Of a DNA stretch of 64,000 nucleotides, positions 60,858 to 64,000 are shown piece after piece. Position 1 is the first letter of the stretch. Each line of letters starts with the position of its first letter. Under the pieces are notes generated by a model. It made no database searches, was not told where the DNA came from, and saw nothing but the letters and a program-made list of their open reading frames with translations. The stretch lies in the NCBI RefSeq assembly GCF_034313845.1, contig NZ_JAVIWN010000003.1; one strand, given 5' to 3'. Origin of the DNA: Actimicrobium sp034313845. GTDB taxonomy: Bacteria; Pseudomonadota; Gammaproteobacteria; Burkholderiales; Burkholderiaceae_D. The position numbers were made by a program, and so were the translations under genes.

Positions 60858-63248
60858 ATGCGTTACAAGACAACTCAGCTCTCGTTGCTGATTTCCGGTC
60901 TCTTCATCGCGACCAGTCCGATGGTCTTTGCAGCCGACACCACTGACGTGGGCAAGGTCACGGTGCAGGATGAGGCGGGCAGTGCGCAGAGCACTGGCTT
61001 GATCCAGCAGGAAGATTCGTCCAAGGCACGCAGTTCGGTCAATCGCACCTACATGGAAAAGCAGGGCGCGACCAGCAATCCGTTCCAGATGCTCAGTTTG
61101 CTGCCAGGCGTCAATACGTTTGATGTCGATGGCACTGGTCTGTTCGGCGGCACCATCCGTGTGCGCGGCTTTAACAGCGACCAGCTTGGCTTCACGATCA
61201 ATGGTGCGCCGGTCAACGATTCCGGCAGTTTCGCAGTCTACCCGCAGGAATATACCGATACCGAAAACCTCTGCGATATTTTTGTCACGCAAGGTTCGAC
61301 CGACACCGAAGCGCCGCACGTCGGCGCCACCGGCGGCAATATCGGCATGACCATGTGTACGCCGGAAGACCTGCAGCGCGTGCGGACCTCGCTCAGTGTG
61401 GGGTCGAATAATTTGCGCCGTGGTTATCTGCGCGTCGATTCCGGCAAGCTGTTTGACGATCGCTTCAAATTTTTCATTTCGTACTCGAAGGCCGAGGCAG
61501 ACAAGTTCAAGGGCCTGGGCGGTGCGGTAAAAGAGCACGTTGATTTCAACAGCAAGCTCACGTTGAACGGCGGCAGCTTTATCGATGCCTCGTTCATGTA
61601 CAACAAGGCACTCAACAACAACTATCGCACGCTGACCAAGAGCCAGATTGCCCAGTTCGGACGCAACCTCGACTTCGGTACCGTGGCACCGATCCATCAG
61701 CCTGGCGGCGTCGGCGTCCAAAACGATTCGACCTTTGCACCGAATGCCGGCATCAATGTGGGCGACAATAATGGGTACTACGGCTATAACCTGAATCCGT
61801 TCAAGAACTGGCTGGCCACGATGAACGCGCATTTTGTTCTGACACCAACCTCCAGCGTGGATGTCAATCCCTACATGTGGTACGGCTATGGCACGGGCGG
61901 TAATGAATTGAAAACCGTTGCCGAAGGCAGCGCCGGGAATCAGCTGGGTGGTGGCATCCGTGATGCCAACGGCGATGCCGATACCCGCGATACCGTCTTT
62001 GCCTACAACGGCAGCGTGACCCGCACCTATCGTCCTGGCGTGACGGTCAAGTTCAACCAGCAACTGGATAACCATCGCCTGATGGTCGGTTACTGGTACG
62101 AGCGCGCGCGCCATCAGCAGACCGGTCCGTTCACCCCGACCGACAACAACGGCAACGCCGATGTCTGGCTCGAGAACTCTAGCCAGTGGCTCAAGAATCA
62201 GGATGGCAGCACCGTCCAGAGTCGTGACACGCTGACCATCAGCACGGGCAAGTCGTTATTCGCCCAGGACAGCATCAGTCTGCTGCAAGATAAATTGACG
62301 TTGCAACTCGGTGCCCGCTATTCGAGTATCGATCGCGATTTCACCAATAATCCGAGTCAGTCGGCGCAGGGCTTTTACACCCTGAAGAAATCCTATTCGG
62401 ATCTGTTGCCAAGTGTGGGTGTGCGTTATCAATTGTCGACAACCGATTCGGTCTTCTTCAATGCCGCGAAAAACTTCAAGGCACCGGGTAATTTTTCGTA
62501 CTTCGGTCTGCTCTCCGGCGGCACTGTCGTCAACGGTGTCTACACCGGCGGGTCGGTGCGCAATGTGCCGGTCGACAAGGAAACCTCCGTCAACTATGAC
62601 CTCGGTTACCGCTACGTCAATGACCGGTTGACGCTGTCCGGATCGGCCTTCTTCATTGACTATCGCAACCGTATCTCCTCGGCGTTCAACCCGGATACCG
62701 CCACCACCGTCGACATCAATGTCGGTGATGCCAGCTCGAAGGGACTGGAACTGGAATCGGGCTATGCACTGAACAAGAACCTGAGCGTCTATGGTTCGCT
62801 GTCCTACATCAAGAGCAAGATGAAAAAAGACTTGCCGGTATCGGCGACTACCGCGTTGCCAACCTCCGGCAAGGAATTCCCGGATACCCCGAACTGGCTG
62901 AGCGGCCTGAGCGTGCAGTACGCGCAGGATAGCTGGTACGTGTTCAGTCAGGCCAAGTACACCGGCAAGCGTTACAGCACGCTGGTCAATGACGATAGTC
63001 TCGCTGGCTACACGGTGGTCAATGCGGGTGCCGGTTATACCTTCCCGTCAACGAACTGGCTGAAAAAACCGATGCTGCGTTTTAACGTCAACAACGTTTT
63101 TCAGCAGCAGTACCTGAGCCTCAATTCGGGTAGCGGTAGCGCCTTCACCACCAACGCGGTCGCCATCGGTGCGATCACGGCGAAGGCACCGTCGTTGTAC
63201 GTGAGCGCACCGCGCAGTCTCAGTCTGGCCCTGACGGCAGATTTCTAA
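60858..63248 (+). CDS. TonB-dependent outer membrane receptor of the exb operon
   Basis: A 796-residue siderophore-type receptor. A signal peptide ending VFAA is followed by a TonB-box-like GKVTVQD. A plug domain (about 50-170: NPFQMLSLLPGVNTF, RVRGFNSDQLGFTINGAPVND) contains two Cys (ENLCDIF and GMTMCTP) that could form a disulfide. The barrel ends SLALTADF with a terminal Phe. GGGAG 8 bases upstream sets the ATG start. The order exbD-tonB-receptor-exbB suggests a self-contained uptake unit; the ligand is not evident. Confidence 0.92.
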   Translation: MRYKTTQLSLLISGLFIATSPMVFAADTTDVGKVTVQDEAGSAQSTGLIQQEDSSKARSSVNRTYMEKQGATSNPFQMLSLLPGVNTFDVDGTGLFGGTIRVRGFNSDQLGFTINGAPVNDSGSFAVYPQEYTDTENLCDIFVTQGSTDTEAPHVGATGGNIGMTMCTPEDLQRVRTSLSVGSNNLRRGYLRVDSGKLFDDRFKFFISYSKAEADKFKGLGGAVKEHVDFNSKLTLNGGSFIDASFMYNKALNNNYRTLTKSQIAQFGRNLDFGTVAPIHQPGGVGVQNDSTFAPNAGINVGDNNGYYGYNLNPFKNWLATMNAHFVLTPTSSVDVNPYMWYGYGTGGNELKTVAEGSAGNQLGGGIRDANGDADTRDTVFAYNGSVTRTYRPGVTVKFNQQLDNHRLMVGYWYERARHQQTGPFTPTDNNGNADVWLENSSQWLKNQDGSTVQSRDTLTISTGKSLFAQDSISLLQDKLTLQLGARYSSIDRDFTNNPSQSAQGFYTLKKSYSDLLPSVGVRYQLSTTDSVFFNAAKNFKAPGNFSYFGLLSGGTVVNGVYTGGSVRNVPVDKETSVNYDLGYRYVNDRLTLSGSAFFIDYRNRISSAFNPDTATTVDINVGDASSKGLELESGYALNKNLSVYGSLSYIKSKMKKDLPVSATTALPTSGKEFPDTPNWLSGLSVQYAQDSWYVFSQAKYTGKRYSTLVNDDSLAGYTVVNAGAGYTFPSTNWLKKPMLRFNVNNVFQQQYLSLNSGSGSAFTTNAVAIGAITAKAPSLYVSAPRSLSLALTADF

Positions 63249-63260
63249 CGGTCGTTCCCC

Positions 63261-63290
63261 GATCGCGGCGGGCTTCGGTGCGCCGCGATC
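63261..63290 (+). other. Strong intercistronic hairpin with UUCG tetraloop
   Basis: A perfect 10-bp stem GATCGCGGCG/CGCCGCGATC with a 10-base inner part that closes as C(UUCG)G. It sits 12 bp after the receptor stop and 38 bp before the exbB start. No T-run follows, so it may protect the upstream mRNA from 3' decay or reduce read-through into exbB. Confidence 0.7.
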
Positions 63291-63328
63291 TTCACCCTCC
63301 ATCGCCTGCGGGCGTTGAAAGTCGTTCC

Positions 63329-63994
63329 ATGAACATGCAACTATTTCACGATATCGCGTTTTATCTGATGTACGGCTGTGCTGCGCTGGCGCTGTTTGTC
63401 ATTGTCGAACGCGGTCTGTTTTTTGACTATACGTTGCGCCAGGCCGTCAAGCTGGAAAAAGCCATGACGCATGCGGTGCAGCACGTGCGTGAATTACCTG
63501 CGGAATTGACGGCGCGTCCCAGCCTGCCGATGACGCTGGTCTCGGACATTCTGTCGGTCAAGCATGAACTCGCTACCGACAAGGATCTGGAAGATTTCAG
63601 TGAGTCGGTGTACATCGCCAATCGCGGCGCAGTCCAGCACCGGCTGTGGATTCTCGACACCATCGTCACCGCCGCGCCGCTGCTGGGATTGCTGGGCACG
63701 ATTCTCGGCATCATTGACACCTTCAAGGCGCTGGCCGTGTCGGGCGTTTCTGATCCGGGCGCGGTGTCGCAAGGCATCGGCACGGCGCTGTATGCGACCG
63801 CGCTGGGTATTGGCATTGCCGTCGTCGGGATGTTTTTTTTCAACCTGTATCAGGAGCGCATCGAGCGTATCAATGACCATCTGAAAGTATTGATGCTGCG
63901 CGCCTGCGTCGGTCGCTTCGTCGGACCGGCAACGACCACGTCCGCCGCTGCATCCCGTACCCTGATCGAAACAGGCAAGTTGCAGGCCGCCTGA
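63329..63994 (+). CDS. exbB: ExbB/TolQ family proton-channel subunit (MotA/TolQ/ExbB)
   Basis: A 221-residue inner membrane protein forming the pentameric channel around ExbD. It has three helices: about 8-26 (MYGCAALALFVIVERGLFF), 107-130 (TIVTAAPLLGLLGTILGIIDTF) and 150-172 (LYATALGIGIAVVGMFFFNLY), with the family TAAPLLGLLGT motif. GAAAG precedes the ATG. It closes the visible operon; the window ends six bases after its stop. Confidence 0.92.
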   Translation: MNMQLFHDIAFYLMYGCAALALFVIVERGLFFDYTLRQAVKLEKAMTHAVQHVRELPAELTARPSLPMTLVSDILSVKHELATDKDLEDFSESVYIANRGAVQHRLWILDTIVTAAPLLGLLGTILGIIDTFKALAVSGVSDPGAVSQGIGTALYATALGIGIAVVGMFFFNLYQERIERINDHLKVLMLRACVGRFVGPATTTSAAASRTLIETGKLQAA

Positions 63995-64000
63995 TGTGAG

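Overview
The window is GC-rich, densely coded bacterial chromosome, most likely from a betaproteobacterium of the Burkholderiales. The Oxalobacteraceae are my best guess, from the rubredoxin-pilGHIJ-chpA order beside a divergent thiD-like/hemL pair, the yqgE-ruvX-pyrR-pyrB-pyrC' string and the general protein character. The family-level placement is inference.

Layout. Positions 1-6909 (minus strand) hold a copper/silver efflux operon: a His-rich secreted protein, cusC, cusB and cusA, followed by periplasmic methionine sulfoxide reductases msrB and msrA (msrA is cut by the window edge). Positions 6919-13633 (minus) look like a peptide-use block: a Tat-exported amidase, a large TonB-dependent receptor and an S46 dipeptidyl-peptidase. 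Positions 13900-17931 carry a DJ-1/PfpI protein, a HiPIP electron carrier, a CYTH-CHAD protein and a DUF2062/small membrane protein/HPF-like operon. Positions 18301-24868 carry opgG-opgH (osmoregulated periplasmic glucans), an outer membrane protein and gabD. Positions 25003-32132 carry mpl, a YqiA-like esterase, ubiC, an RNase II family enzyme, a TonB-like protein, aroE and a frameshifted mtgA.

Positions 32181-33147 hold a decayed hipBA toxin-antitoxin pair in which hipA has lost its middle. A TerC-CBS membrane protein, a small secreted protein, hemL and an atypical ThiD follow. Positions 37555-47227 carry rubredoxin and the complete Pil-Chp chemosensory operon (pilG, pilH, pilI, pilJ and a 1859-residue chpA), which controls type IV pili. 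Then come a photolyase, yqgE, ruvX and a pyrimidine operon whose dihydroorotase homologue lacks the metal-binding HxH motif, then plsC, apaH and an LPS-core set (phosphomannomutase, waaC, waaA). The end of the window has a ccdAB module, an orphan AbrB-type gene, an unrecognised ORF and an exbD-tonB-receptor-exbB iron or nutrient uptake operon.

The most notable observations are a dispersed palindromic repeat family with the stem GTAGGGTGCAAT, found at intergenic sites near 13.85, 47.3 and 59.0 kb; a one-base frameshift in a poly-A run of mtgA; the precise internal deletion in hipA; a probable AUU start of opgH; a TonB without the usual Ser-x3-His transmembrane motif sitting in an exb operon; and physical linkage of Cus copper efflux with periplasmic methionine repair. 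I see no CRISPR array, insertion sequence, prophage, rRNA or tRNA gene. I did not find a convincing wholly new multi-gene system; the candidates above are the places to look.
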